From contig NZ_JACHXJ010000004.1 in the NCBI RefSeq assembly GCF_014192015.1, positions 372,001 to 436,000 of the forward strand: 64,000 bases of DNA, in the 5' to 3' direction. The notes under the pieces were generated by a model that was given only the letters and a program-made list of their open reading frames with translations, was not told the origin of the DNA and searched no databases. Source of the stretch: Paenibacillus rhizosphaerae (GTDB taxonomy: Bacteria; Bacillota; Bacilli; Paenibacillales; Paenibacillaceae). The position numbers and the translations under genes were made by a program. This document shows positions 51,128 through 59,955 of this stretch, piece by piece; the first letter of the stretch is position 1; every line of letters starts with the position of its first letter.

Positions 51128-52317
51128 GCAGCGTATTTGAGGTGCTTGCCCCAGGAACCGGCGAACGCGCGGAGCGGGTGGAGCAGCTGCGGCAGCTGGG
51201 CTTTGCCTGGGCCGATCTGGAGGACGAGGAGTATTGGCTGGATCAGATTGTCGTCATGAACGGGGAGACGTACCGCGAACTCGAGGAGGCCTCCTCGAGG
51301 CTGTGGAGCGTGCTCGACAAGACGGTCCGCTATGTTCATAAGCGCCGCGACCTGTATGAGCTGATCGGCATTCCGCAGATTTTGTGGGATATGCTGGACG
51401 ACTGTCCGATTCCCGAAAAGGGTTTGATCAGCCGCTATGCCCGGTTCGATTACGCGGTCGGCCATGACGGAAGCATCAAGCTGTATGAGCTGAACGCTGA
51501 TACGCCAACCGGCTATGTGGAAGCGTCGATCGCGACCCCCTGGCTGTGCGGCGAAGCGGGAATTCCGACCCCGAATGGGCGGATGAAGGAGCTTGTAAAG
51601 GCTGCTTGGGCCGTGGAGCGCCCGGATACCGCCGCCTGCGTCGCCTACGGCAGCCACCTCGAGGACTCGGGAACGATTGAAGCGCTGGTGAAACACAGCG
51701 GCCTTCCCGTGACCTGCGTCGACTGCTTCGACTTGTGGATCGACGAGGGGATTGTCAAGGACGCGACAGGCCGGGAAATCAAGCGGATGTTCGCGCTGTA
51801 TCCGAAGGAGTGGATGGCCGTTGATGACGGCGGGGACGCGCTCGCCTATGCGATCGAAACCGGCAAGCTCGCGCTTTTTAACGGACCGCACAGCATCCTG
51901 CTGCAGTCCAAGGGACTGCTGGCGGCAGCCTGGGGCCTGTATGAACTGGGCCTCCTGTTTGACGAGCAGGAGCAGGAGGCGGTAGAGAAATATATTTTGC
52001 CGACCTACAATAAGCCCGTGTTCTCGGGAAGCTATGTGTCCAAATCGATGTTCGGCCGCGAGGGCGGATCGGTGAGGATGTTCAATGAACAAGGAGAGAT
52101 GGATATCCAGGACGAAGCCGGATTCGACACGAGCGTCCTGTTCCCGTCCGTCTATCAGCTTCGGGCGGAGCTGCCCCGGTTAGAGACCGCCGCAGGACCG
52201 CTGCACCTGCTGACCGGTATGTTCGTGATCAATGGACAGCCGTGCGGGCTGCTCGGAAGAGCGGGCGGATTGATTACGGGGAATACGAGCCATTTTATCG
52301 CGATGGGAGTGAAGTGA
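51124..52317 (+). CDS. Glutathionylspermidine-synthase-like ATP-grasp ligase
   Basis: This 397-residue enzyme fits the ATP-grasp C-terminal family of glutathionylspermidine synthase (GspS, YgiC/YjfC group), which forms amide bonds from a carboxylate and an amine using ATP. Typical stretches are ISRYARFDYAVGHDGSIKLY and ELNADTPTGYVEAS, ALFNGPHSILLQSK, and ILPTYNKPVFSGSYVSKSMFGREGGSVRMF near the C-terminus. The amidase half of E. coli GspS is absent. It overlaps the upstream gene by ATGA and the lipoprotein starts right after its stop. YjfC-type enzymes are known to be linked with DUF350 (YjfL) proteins, as here. The true substrates are unknown. Confidence 0.9.
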   Translation: MSSVFEVLAPGTGERAERVEQLRQLGFAWADLEDEEYWLDQIVVMNGETYRELEEASSRLWSVLDKTVRYVHKRRDLYELIGIPQILWDMLDDCPIPEKGLISRYARFDYAVGHDGSIKLYELNADTPTGYVEASIATPWLCGEAGIPTPNGRMKELVKAAWAVERPDTAACVAYGSHLEDSGTIEALVKHSGLPVTCVDCFDLWIDEGIVKDATGREIKRMFALYPKEWMAVDDGGDALAYAIETGKLALFNGPHSILLQSKGLLAAAWGLYELGLLFDEQEQEAVEKYILPTYNKPVFSGSYVSKSMFGREGGSVRMFNEQGEMDIQDEAGFDTSVLFPSVYQLRAELPRLETAAGPLHLLTGMFVINGQPCGLLGRAGGLITGNTSHFIAMGVK

Positions 52318-52950
52318 ATGAAGACCAAGCACAAATTCATCCGGACGGGTCTGGGGCTGTTCCTGCTTGCGACGCTCCTGCTGAGCGCATGCTCCTCGAA
52401 TGAACCCTCCGTATTCGATACAAGCGTGACGTCGGAGGATACGAGCGTATCCCGGGTGCCTTGGGATTACCGGATTGTCGAAGGGACGGTCGGCGATCTC
52501 ATCGGCAGCGACATGACGGTCCTTCCAAACAACGAGCTGATGCCCAACGACGGCAATTATGCCACGGGGGACAAAATTTGGTCTTTGCAGTACATGGACG
52601 CCGAGATGACGACCGATGCCAGCCAGCGGACCGACGTCAACCTGTCCGCCTGGGAAACGATCAAGACGTTCAAGTCGCAGGAAGAAGCCAAGAAGGACAT
52701 GGATAATCTGAAAATCAACGTGACGACCGAAGTCGACCTGGTCGGCGTATACCAAACAAAATACAAGGATCAGACGCGGGACTTTGCGGTCGTCGAGCTG
52801 CCTTCCGGCAACCGGATCAAGCAGCCGATCGACGATGCGCGTTACAAGGAACTGGAGAAGAAAAAGAAGGTTTCCGTCAAACTCGAGGAAGTTCATGATT
52901 TCGCCGATTACGATTCGGCATACGCAAAATTCAGGGGGTGGGCCAGTTAA
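52318..52950 (+). CDS. DUF4247 lipoprotein
   Basis: This 210-residue protein has a signal peptide with lipobox LSAC (Cys about residue 25) and a mature part I recognise as DUF4247-like, rich in charged residues, with repeats of alpha/beta type. It starts directly after the ATP-grasp stop (TGA-ATG), so translation is coupled. Its stop overlaps the next start as TAATG. It should sit on the outer face of the membrane beside the DUF350 protein. The function is unknown. Confidence 0.82.
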   Translation: MKTKHKFIRTGLGLFLLATLLLSACSSNEPSVFDTSVTSEDTSVSRVPWDYRIVEGTVGDLIGSDMTVLPNNELMPNDGNYATGDKIWSLQYMDAEMTTDASQRTDVNLSAWETIKTFKSQEEAKKDMDNLKINVTTEVDLVGVYQTKYKDQTRDFAVVELPSGNRIKQPIDDARYKELEKKKKVSVKLEEVHDFADYDSAYAKFRGWAS

Positions 52951-53339
52951 TGGTCGTCGTTAATATTATCGTCAGTGTCATCGTCATCATCATCCTGCAG
53001 CTGCTCGGTATGGTGATTTTTAGCTGGATGACGCCGTTTAAGGACATGGAAGAGCTGAAGAAAGGCAATACGGCCGTCGGCATTGCGCTTGGAGGTAAAT
53101 TTTTGGGGACGGCTATCATTCTCGGCGTAGCGGCTTATACGAATACGTCCATTTGGTTTTTGGCCATGTGGTTTGCCGTCGGGTATGTGTGTCTGGTCGC
53201 CGTGTACTGGATCTTTGAGCTGGTGACCCCGGGCTTTAAAATTTCCGAGCAGCTGCAAAAGGGAAATACGGCCATCGCCGTCCTCTTGTCCATGGTATTC
53301 GTCGGTATGGCTTTTGCCATCAGCAGTCTGATTGTATAG
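52950..53339 (+). CDS. DUF350 membrane protein (YjfL-like)
   Basis: This 129-residue protein has four predicted spans in two similar halves, each with a repeated motif: MEELKKGNTAVGIALGGKF and SEQLQKGNTAIAVLLSMVF. That internal duplication is the DUF350 hallmark. I start at ATG 52950, overlapping the upstream stop (TAATG), with AGGGGGTGG upstream; GTG 52938 is also in frame. DUF350 proteins are known neighbours of GspS-like ligases. The role is unknown; a channel or transporter-like role is possible. Confidence 0.9.
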   Translation: MVVVNIIVSVIVIIILQLLGMVIFSWMTPFKDMEELKKGNTAVGIALGGKFLGTAIILGVAAYTNTSIWFLAMWFAVGYVCLVAVYWIFELVTPGFKISEQLQKGNTAIAVLLSMVFVGMAFAISSLIV

Positions 53340-53372
53340 GGCTGTAAATCAAGCTGTCATGCTGAAGAGAGG

Positions 53373-54398
53373 GTGAGACCGCTGCATTTTTTTCTCCGGC
53401 TATCCGCCCGAATGATGCGGATGCGCAAAACGACGATTGGTCTGATTATTGTCATTTTTGTAACGGCGAGCGCAACGATCGCCTACCTGCTCGAGCCATC
53501 CACCTTTCACAGCTGGTTTAATGCCCTGTACTGGGTCATGACGACGATGGCCACGGTCGGGTACGGCGACTTTTTTGCGGCCACGGTAGCCGGTAAAATA
53601 TTTACGCTGTTTCTATACATCTTCGGTATCGGGCTGCTCAGCTTGGTCATCGGTAAAATCATCGATTCCATCGCGGGCATTCAGCGCCAGAGGGAGGCGG
53701 GAACGTTGAATTTTCACGGAGGCAATCATGTCATCTTAATCAATTGGAGCCGAAAGGCGAGATCCGCCATCGACGAGATCCTCATGTACGACCCGAAGGC
53801 ACAGATCGTCATCGTCGATGAAACGGACCGCCACCCGGCGCTGCAGATGCACCAGGTGCATTTTGTCAGCGGGGATCCTTCGTCCGCGGAGACGCTGATC
53901 AAGGCCGGGATTGAGCGGGCGCGGGCGGCCATTATTTTCGCGGATACGCGGATCGAGGAAACGTCACTGACGGACGGCAAGTCGCTGCTGATCGCCTCGA
54001 GCATCGAACGGATCGCGCCGGAGGTACACACCACGGTGGAAATTATGCACGAGAAGCACATTCAGAACTTCCGGTTTGTCCAGGTCAACGAATTCGTGCT
54101 GTCTCACGATGCGATTTCCAGTCTGGCGGTGAGGGCCGCTCTGCAGGAAGGGAACTCATCGGTGATCAGCCAGCTCATCAGCCGCGAGCACGGGGACGAC
54201 ATCTACGAGGTTCCGTGCGATCCGTCCTGGAAAACCTACGGTGAAGCGTTTCAGGCTCTGCTTGGGCAGGGCGCTACCCTGCTGGCTGACCGGAACGACA
54301 TGTCGATCAACCGGCGGTTAAGCGAGCCGATTCCGGCCGTTGCGAGGCTGTACGTAGTTGCCGACGAGGCGACGTACCGGCGGATTGCCGGGAAATGA
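53373..54398 (+). CDS. Potassium channel with RCK/TrkA-N domain
   Basis: This 341-residue protein has two membrane spans (about 20-42 and 75-98) around a pore loop with the K+ selectivity filter TVGYGD (about residue 66-71), followed by a Rossmann-type TrkA-N domain from about 115 with NHVILINWSRKARSAI and a later HEKHIQNFRFVQVNEFVLS segment. It resembles MthK/YugO-type channels gated by ligand. GTG 53373 is used (GAAGAGAGG before it); ATG 53412 is an alternative. It follows DUF350 by 33 bases, so a link between the ligase system and ion flow is suggested. Confidence 0.92.
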   Translation: MRPLHFFLRLSARMMRMRKTTIGLIIVIFVTASATIAYLLEPSTFHSWFNALYWVMTTMATVGYGDFFAATVAGKIFTLFLYIFGIGLLSLVIGKIIDSIAGIQRQREAGTLNFHGGNHVILINWSRKARSAIDEILMYDPKAQIVIVDETDRHPALQMHQVHFVSGDPSSAETLIKAGIERARAAIIFADTRIEETSLTDGKSLLIASSIERIAPEVHTTVEIMHEKHIQNFRFVQVNEFVLSHDAISSLAVRAALQEGNSSVISQLISREHGDDIYEVPCDPSWKTYGEAFQALLGQGATLLADRNDMSINRRLSEPIPAVARLYVVADEATYRRIAGK

Positions 54399-54545
54399 AG
54401 CCAACGCAACAGTCGATAGAGGGCGCAGATATTCAAGGACCGATGGCCTGCAAGAGCGGGCTGTCGGTTTTTTTAGATCTAAGAGATCTAAGCAACAAAA
54501 GAATCGGGCGGGCTTCCTTATATCGCAGGAAGAGCTACCGCTAAA

Positions 54546-54863
54546 TGCGGTCGGGCTTCGGCAGCATCAACCTGTTTCATGTGCTCCGGGGCGGGCTGCA
54601 GAGCGCGTTTATTGGCTATTTTCTGGACCGGGCCGAGAATGGTAAGGGTTATATGACCGAAGTCGTGCGGCTGATCGTGGACTATGCGTTTGCGAGCTGA
54701 AGCTCCACCGGATCGAAGCCGGCATTATGCCCCGCAACCTGGGATCCATCCGTGTGCTTGAAAGGCGGGCTTTCACCATGAAGGCATCGCGCGCAGCAAT
54801 GTGCTGATCAACGGCAAGTGGGAGGATCATCAGGTGCTGGCCATCATTAATCCGGAAGACTAG
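54546..54863 (+). pseudogene. Frameshifted RimJ/YdaF-type GNAT acetyltransferase remnant
   Basis: The first frame reads LFHVLRGGLQSAFIGYFLDR and on through GKGYMTEVVRLIVDYAFAS, then stops at 54700. In the next frame it continues ELKLHRIEAGIMPRNLGSIR, and after a second slip around 54765 it continues FHHEGIARSNVLINGKWEDH up to the stop at 54863. Together they form the C-terminal two-thirds of a RimJ/YdaF acetyltransferase, with the acetyl-CoA motif near GKGYMTE. The N-terminal third is not recognisable. No start or ribosome site fits. The gene is decayed, unless the assembly has indels. Confidence 0.75.
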
Positions 54864-55083
54864 CGGGAAGAGTCTGGCCCGCTTGGATCGATCAGCAGCG
54901 CGGAGGGCAGGAGCAAAGCGCGGTGGCGGAGAAATACATTCAACACGGGTTTAGAGGGAATAGTAATCACCTCCCAAGTAATTATTACCATATTAAGGTA
55001 TTTTGAGTGGCGTGGAAAGAGAATCAAATGCCGCTGCCCTCATTGTGAGGAAATAGGCGCAAGCAAAAAAGGAGGATATATCC

Positions 55084-55596
55084 ATGAATCATACCCTACG
55101 CGTGGAATGGGGCGGCCAGCCGGTCAAGCTGACCTGGATCCCGACGAAGGACATGCCGGACCCGGCCAAAGTGACCAGCGTTCACGGCATCTGTATGCTG
55201 CGGGGCAACGTGCTGGCCGTCCATGTGGACGGGCGCGGTTTTGATATCCCTGGCGGGCATGTCGAGCCGGGCGAGACGCCGGAGGAGGCGTTTCACCGCG
55301 AAGTGCTGGAGGAAGGCAGCGTCCGCGGCCGTGCGATGTACATCGGAATGATGGAAGTGAGCCACGAGGAGAACGAGCATTTTGACCCGAACGGCAAATA
55401 TCCGTTGGTCGGCTACCAGCTGTTTTACCGGATGGACATTGAGGAATGCCTGCCGTTTAACCGGGAAAACGAGTGCCTGGCCCGAATTTGGGTAGAGCCC
55501 GAGGAGTTTCGTTATGTCATTGATCATGCCTTATTGGGACTGGTGCTGGAGGAGGCGCTGAAGCAGCCTGCCAACGAATTGGGAGGGGAGTTATAA
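55084..55596 (+). CDS. Nudix hydrolase
   Basis: This 170-residue protein has a Nudix box at residues 58-80: G58, E64, then R72-E73 and E76-E77, which bind metal and cut nucleoside-diphosphate-linked compounds. The usual Gly at position 79 is Ser here. The flanking beta strands fit the fold. ATG at 55084 follows GGAGG by 7 bases. The substrate is unknown. It is apparently monocistronic. Confidence 0.9.
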   Translation: MNHTLRVEWGGQPVKLTWIPTKDMPDPAKVTSVHGICMLRGNVLAVHVDGRGFDIPGGHVEPGETPEEAFHREVLEEGSVRGRAMYIGMMEVSHEENEHFDPNGKYPLVGYQLFYRMDIEECLPFNRENECLARIWVEPEEFRYVIDHALLGLVLEEALKQPANELGGEL

Positions 55597-55790
55597 GGAC
55601 GGGTCAGGAGATTGCCCGTGTGTGGCATTGATTCTGCCGCCATCCCATGGAGACGAGATCATAGGCGAGGGTATATGCGAAAATGCCGGAGGGACGGCAG
55701 CGGACGTGTGTGCCTCCCTCTTGTTGCCCATGAATCGCAGGATAGACAATCGCTGCCGCCTCCCCCTCGAGTCCTTAAATCGAACCCGGT

Positions 55791-56207
55791 CTACAGCTCT
55801 GCCCCCGACTGATGCTCGTAGTTCCTCAACAGCATGCCCGTCGCTTTTTTCATGCCCAATCGGGCGTAAAACTCCTGCACATCCGGATCGCACAGCAGAT
55901 CCACCATATACAGCCCCTTCAGCCTTTCCAGCATCCGTGCCGTCAGCTCTTTGCCGATCCCCCGGCCTTGATATTCCGGAATCACTTCAAGCAAAGGAAT
56001 ATAGGCCGTTAATACTTTGTCTGATAAACAATTAATAAAACCAATCATTCGCTTGGTATCGGTATCGATAGCCAGTATGATAAAGGTAGAGTTCGCAAGC
56101 AGCCGGATCAGCACAGCGGGCGAAGGCGGATTGGGCCAGCCGTCAAAAAAGCCGGGGGCAACCGATGTTTCCGTCATTCCCTGCAGATGGTCCTGGTAAA
56201 TCATCAT
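55791..56207 (-). CDS. GNAT family N-acetyltransferase
   Basis: This 138-residue protein has the GNAT signature LLEVIPEYQGRGIGKELTAR and a C-terminal VQEFYARLGMKKATGMLLR. I start it at ATG 56207 because AAGAAGGT lies about 8 bases upstream on that strand; a longer frame to 56264 would run into the ribosome site of the divergent VOC gene. The two genes share a 59-base divergent region. The substrate is unknown. Confidence 0.88.
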   Translation of the reverse strand: MMIYQDHLQGMTETSVAPGFFDGWPNPPSPAVLIRLLANSTFIILAIDTDTKRMIGFINCLSDKVLTAYIPLLEVIPEYQGRGIGKELTARMLERLKGLYMVDLLCDPDVQEFYARLGMKKATGMLLRNYEHQSGAEL

Positions 56208-56266
56208 TGAGAGTACCTTCTTTCCTGAAATAAGTGGGTATGACTTTACTATATAGGAGGTCAATC

Positions 56267-56686
56267 ATGGACAACAATAGAGTATGGTCGGAACAGATGC
56301 CGGCCGTTCAGTTCCGGGTGGCGCGCCCGACGCTCCAACTCGAGAAAATCAAACAGTTCTACCATGAAGGTCTCGGACTGCCGGTCATCGGCTCGTTTCA
56401 GCAGCATCAAGGTTATGACGGCGTGATGTTCGGCTTGCCCGATTCGGCCTATCATCTCGAATTTACGCAGCATGAACACCGCGTTCCTGTGCCGCCGCCA
56501 TCGGAGGACAATCTGCTGGTGTTTTACATACCGGATGCCGACAAGCGAAATGATATCGCGCAGCGTCTTCAGGCCATGGGCTACCCGGCTGTCAAAGCCG
56601 AGAATCCATACTGGGACGTTAACGGCATCACCATCTGTGACCCGGACGGCTGGCGCATCGTGCTGCAAAATACGAGCGGCATATAG
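56267..56686 (+). CDS. VOC family (glyoxalase/bleomycin-resistance-like) protein
   Basis: This 139-residue protein has the paired beta-alpha-beta-beta-beta modules of the vicinal oxygen chelate superfamily: ARPTLQLEKIKQFYHEGLGL at the start, MFGLPDSAYHLEFTQHE in the middle and DVNGITICDPDGWRIVLQNT at the end. His and Glu residues of these strands probably bind a metal. I start it at ATG 56267 with TAGGAGGT just upstream. The reaction is not predictable. Confidence 0.9.
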   Translation: MDNNRVWSEQMPAVQFRVARPTLQLEKIKQFYHEGLGLPVIGSFQQHQGYDGVMFGLPDSAYHLEFTQHEHRVPVPPPSEDNLLVFYIPDADKRNDIAQRLQAMGYPAVKAENPYWDVNGITICDPDGWRIVLQNTSGI

Positions 56687-56784
56687 AATACCAAGGGACA
56701 AAGCGGATATACAAATCAAGTGATACGAAGAACGGTAAGCAGATACATGCTGACGAAGGCAGCTTACCCAGGGGGCGATTATAA

Positions 56785-58272
56785 ATGAGCAGCAGTCCAA
56801 TAAACCCGGCGGAGTGGATCGTGGAGGCCGATATCGCAAGCATGCAGGAAGCCATGAATACCGGCACGATGACCTCGGAAGAGCTGGTCCAGCTGTATTT
56901 GGAACGAATACGGCAGTTTGACGGGAAACTGAAGTCGATCATCGAAGTGAATCCTGAGGCGCTGGACATCGCACGGGCTCTCGACGAAGAGCGGTACGAG
57001 ATCGGCACCCGCGGGCCGCTGCACGGCATCCCGATTCTGTTGAAGGACAACATTGCTACGCGGGATGCCATGCATACCAGCGCAGGCGCGGTGGCGCTAG
57101 CGGATTCAGTGGCGGTAGAGGAATCCTTCGTAGCGGAGAAATTACGGGCAGCCGGGGCGGTATTGCTCGGAAAAGCCAATATGACCGAGTGGGCCAACTT
57201 TATGTCCAGCACGATGTGGTCGGGTTACAGCAGCCGGGCCGGGTTATGCCTGAACCCTTACGGGCCAGGCGAATTGTTCGTCGGCGGCTCGAGCTCCGGC
57301 TCGGCCTGTGCTGTGGCGGCCAATCTGGCGGCGGCAGCTATCGGCACGGAGACTTCCGGGTCGATCATCAGTCCGGCCAGCCAGAACAGTATCGTCGGGA
57401 TAAAACCGACGATCGGCCTCGTAAGCCGAGCCGGCATTATCCCGATATCACATACGCAGGATACGGCAGGCCCCATGGCTAGAACGGTAGCCGATGCAGC
57501 GGTACTGCTGGGTGCTCTGACCGGCGAAGACCCGAAGGACGAGGTGACACTCGGCAGCAGCGGTCAATATTACACGGATTATACGCCATTTCTGGACGCC
57601 GAATTTCTTCAACAGGCGAGAATCGGGATTCCGAGGTTTTACTATCAGGAACTGGACAAAGACCGGCTGGAGATTATCGAAGCCGCCATCAGGGTGCTGA
57701 AGGCGAAGGGAGCCGAGATCATCGATCCCGTCGAATTATCCTGCGAGCAGGCGGAGTGGGATGGGCATGTGCTGACCCATGAATTTAAAAAAGGGGTCAA
57801 TGAATATCTGGCCCGCTTGCCGGAAACTGTGCCGGTGCATTCGCTCAAAGAGGTAATCCGGTTCAATGAGGAGCATGCGGATACCTGCCTCCGCTACGGG
57901 CAGGATGTGCTGATCCACTCGGAGGCTACCAGCGGCACGCTGACCGAAAAAGTGTACATCGACAGCCTGAAGCGAAGTGTCAGTCAGGCAAGACAGGGGC
58001 TGAACAGGGCTTTCGATAAGCATAAACTGGATGCCCTCTTGTTTCTGGGGAATGAGGGGGGCGATGACCTGGCGGCACGGGCCGGTTATCCGGTCATTAC
58101 CGTGCCGGGCGGATTCGCGGAGAGCGGAGTCATTGCACCCGGCGGCTATACTACCAAAGGGCCACAGGGGATTACTTTTATCGGCCGGTCTTTCAGCGAG
58201 CCGACGCTGATCAAGATTGCTTACGGCTACGAGCAGGCCACCAGGCACCGGGTGCCTCCTGTCCTGGAGTAG
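56785..58272 (+). CDS. Amidase signature family enzyme
   Basis: This 495-residue amidase has the Ser-cisSer-Lys triad: K87 in PILLKDNIAT, the cis-Ser in GGSSSGSA (169-171) and the nucleophile S193 in GTETSGSIISPAS. GIKPTIGLVSRAGIIPIS follows as usual. It hydrolyses an amide, but whether its partner is a peptide, nitrile-derived amide or other compound is unknown. It is not part of a GatCAB cluster. It lacks a signal peptide. A run of AT before ATG 56785 includes a GGGGCG site. Confidence 0.93.
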   Translation: MSSSPINPAEWIVEADIASMQEAMNTGTMTSEELVQLYLERIRQFDGKLKSIIEVNPEALDIARALDEERYEIGTRGPLHGIPILLKDNIATRDAMHTSAGAVALADSVAVEESFVAEKLRAAGAVLLGKANMTEWANFMSSTMWSGYSSRAGLCLNPYGPGELFVGGSSSGSACAVAANLAAAAIGTETSGSIISPASQNSIVGIKPTIGLVSRAGIIPISHTQDTAGPMARTVADAAVLLGALTGEDPKDEVTLGSSGQYYTDYTPFLDAEFLQQARIGIPRFYYQELDKDRLEIIEAAIRVLKAKGAEIIDPVELSCEQAEWDGHVLTHEFKKGVNEYLARLPETVPVHSLKEVIRFNEEHADTCLRYGQDVLIHSEATSGTLTEKVYIDSLKRSVSQARQGLNRAFDKHKLDALLFLGNEGGDDLAARAGYPVITVPGGFAESGVIAPGGYTTKGPQGITFIGRSFSEPTLIKIAYGYEQATRHRVPPVLE

Positions 58273-58292
58273 GCAAGGGGGATGGAGAAAAC

Positions 58293-58568
58293 TTAAAGCT
58301 GGTTTTTCAAGTAACGCCACCGCGATGGCCCGATCAGAAGGATCGAAATGAAAAGCATGATGAAGCTTACGGACGTGGGTTGGCCGTAAATCCAGCATTG
58401 GATGATCCGGGAGATGGCAGCCAGTCCAAGAACGAGTGACATCAGGATAAAAGGGTCCAGCCCCCGTTTTAATCCCTTGATGAACAGGAGCTTGATGCCC
58501 CCGACCACTAGAGCGGACCAAAACAGGATCATCAAGACAGCCGCCAAACCGAACAAAGCGAAATTCAT
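58293..58568 (-). CDS. Small membrane protein (91 residues)
   Basis: This protein has three predicted spans: MNFALFGLAAVLMILFWSAL, the PFILMSLVLGLAAISRIIQC region, and SVSFIMLFISILLIGP at the end, with a basic loop KGLKRG between. I start it at ATG 58568 because GAAAGGGGGAAG lies upstream; a longer frame reaches 58667, over the divergent gene start. I do not recognise the family. It converges with the amidase gene. Confidence 0.75.
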   Translation of the reverse strand: MNFALFGLAAVLMILFWSALVVGGIKLLFIKGLKRGLDPFILMSLVLGLAAISRIIQCWIYGQPTSVSFIMLFISILLIGPSRWRYLKNQL

Positions 58569-58661
58569 GCGGGCTTCCCCCTTTCCAGAAAAGTGATGTA
58601 TGATAGCAGTATAACTTGCGTCCCATAATATGTAAAATAACAAACGGAAAGGGGGCAGCTC

Positions 58662-59111
58662 ATGCATTCCCAGCTTGCTATTAAATATCCGCTGCGGGCA
58701 AAATTTTTGCTCTGCATGGTCACTTTGCTGGTGATTACCGTTCCTCAGATGTTCAACTCACCAGACGATTCTTTGGAGAGAGGCACCTTCGTCTTTCGAA
58801 TATTATTACTTTTATTTATTGCTGGGGCTATCGCGGTTTCTCTCTACCGCTCGGCAGGCAAGCCCAAGACACTGCTGCTTGAACCGGAAAAGCTTGTTCT
58901 GGAAGGCAAGGAAGTTTCCACTGCGGACATTCATGGCGTATGGATTAACGAGCGCTGGTACGGAATCAAGCTGAAGCAGCGGCGGATCGTGCCGATGAAG
59001 CTGTGCTTTGTCCTGCAGCCTCGTCAGCCCGCCGGTGAGCCGGAGCTTCTCCAATGGGCGGAGGAGCATGGAATCCCCGTAGAACGGAGATTTTTTATCC
59101 GGTGGATGTAG
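58662..59111 (+). CDS. Two-span membrane protein of unknown function
   Basis: This 149-residue protein has two spans (about 14-30 and 44-62), a short external loop, and a cytoplasmic C-terminal domain with beta strands (LLLEPEKLVLEGKEVSTADIH is cut: LEPEKLVLEGKEVST). This layout is like YcxB-type or PH-like small proteins, but I do not recognise a specific family. It starts with ATG after GAAAGGGGGCAG. Its 3' end overlaps the last 17 bases of a decayed lactate dehydrogenase on the other strand. Confidence 0.78.
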   Translation: MHSQLAIKYPLRAKFLLCMVTLLVITVPQMFNSPDDSLERGTFVFRILLLLFIAGAIAVSLYRSAGKPKTLLLEPEKLVLEGKEVSTADIHGVWINERWYGIKLKQRRIVPMKLCFVLQPRQPAGEPELLQWAEEHGIPVERRFFIRWM

Positions 59112-59585
59112 CCTGCTGGACCCAATTCAGCTTCTCCATATTGCTGCGGATCACGCCGCAGGAGGCGGCAAACCGCCCGCTCTCATCTTCATTCAGATTC
59201 AGCCCGATGATTTCCTGGATCCCGTCGATGTGATACATCGCCGGGATGCCGAAACACACGCCGTGTTCGCCGTATCCTCTTTCGAGGATGGCCGGGCACG
59301 GCGATTATTTTAAGAGGGCGATTTCGGCCATGGAACAATATGGAGCTCCCGCCCGCGCCTCCACCAGGCCAGCGCATCCAGGCGAACCCACCTTTTGCAC
59401 ATGGTCGTGCTCACCGAACTGCCCAGTATGGCGATCAGCTCATGCCCATTGGTCCGCTTGAGGCCGGCATACACCGCTGAGCTCAGAATTATTTCGTAGA
59501 CCACGAACGTAAACACATCGGATCGGGACACGACCCAAACCGTAAACTCGGTGCGCCGCCTGGAGCGCCCTAGGTCCTTCTTCAT
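59095..59585 (-). pseudogene. Decayed L-lactate/malate dehydrogenase
   Basis: On the reverse strand a frame starting near 59585 contains VWVVSRSDVFTFVVYE, matching the VVSNPVDVLTYVVYK region of lactate dehydrogenases, and then loses similarity. A second frame from about 59290 to the stop at 59095 reads GYGEHGVCFGIPAMYHIDGI, then ends NLNEDESGRFAASCGVIRSN, matching the enzyme's C-terminal domain (IGVPAVINRNGI and EKEKFAHSA in typical members). The N-terminal Rossmann part and the catalytic His region are missing or scrambled. It looks like a deletion plus frameshift remnant. Confidence 0.7.
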
Positions 59586-59902
59586 TCCTTTCCTCCTGCC
59601 TTTGCCTCGGGGTAAATTTGAAGCGGCAATTTAAATCATGAAATCATATTATTTTATGGAAAATCGGGCTTGGGCTATTCGCTCCTCACGCGGAGTGGTA
59701 GGTTTCGGCCGCATGGCGTCCTTTTTTTACGTACCCTTTATCAATGGGATGAGACATCAAAAGTGTTGCGGTGATACAGGTCGACCTCAGCATATTGCGG
59801 ATTACGGATGGCAATAAATATAGTACATGGTAATACGGGAGCGGCCTTACAGGTATGGGGCTGCTCTTTTGGCATGATCAGGTGCGGAAGGGGGGATCCA
59901 AG
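59586..59902. other. Gap between the decayed dehydrogenase and the FUSC gene
   Basis: About 300 bases with no gene that I can support. AAGGGGGG at 59888-59895 is a strong ribosome site for a TTG at 59903 discussed with the FUSC gene. Confidence 0.45.
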
Positions 59903-59955
59903 TTGGGGTAACGAAAAGGCAACACCCGTTTTTATCGCATACCCTCAAACAAGCC

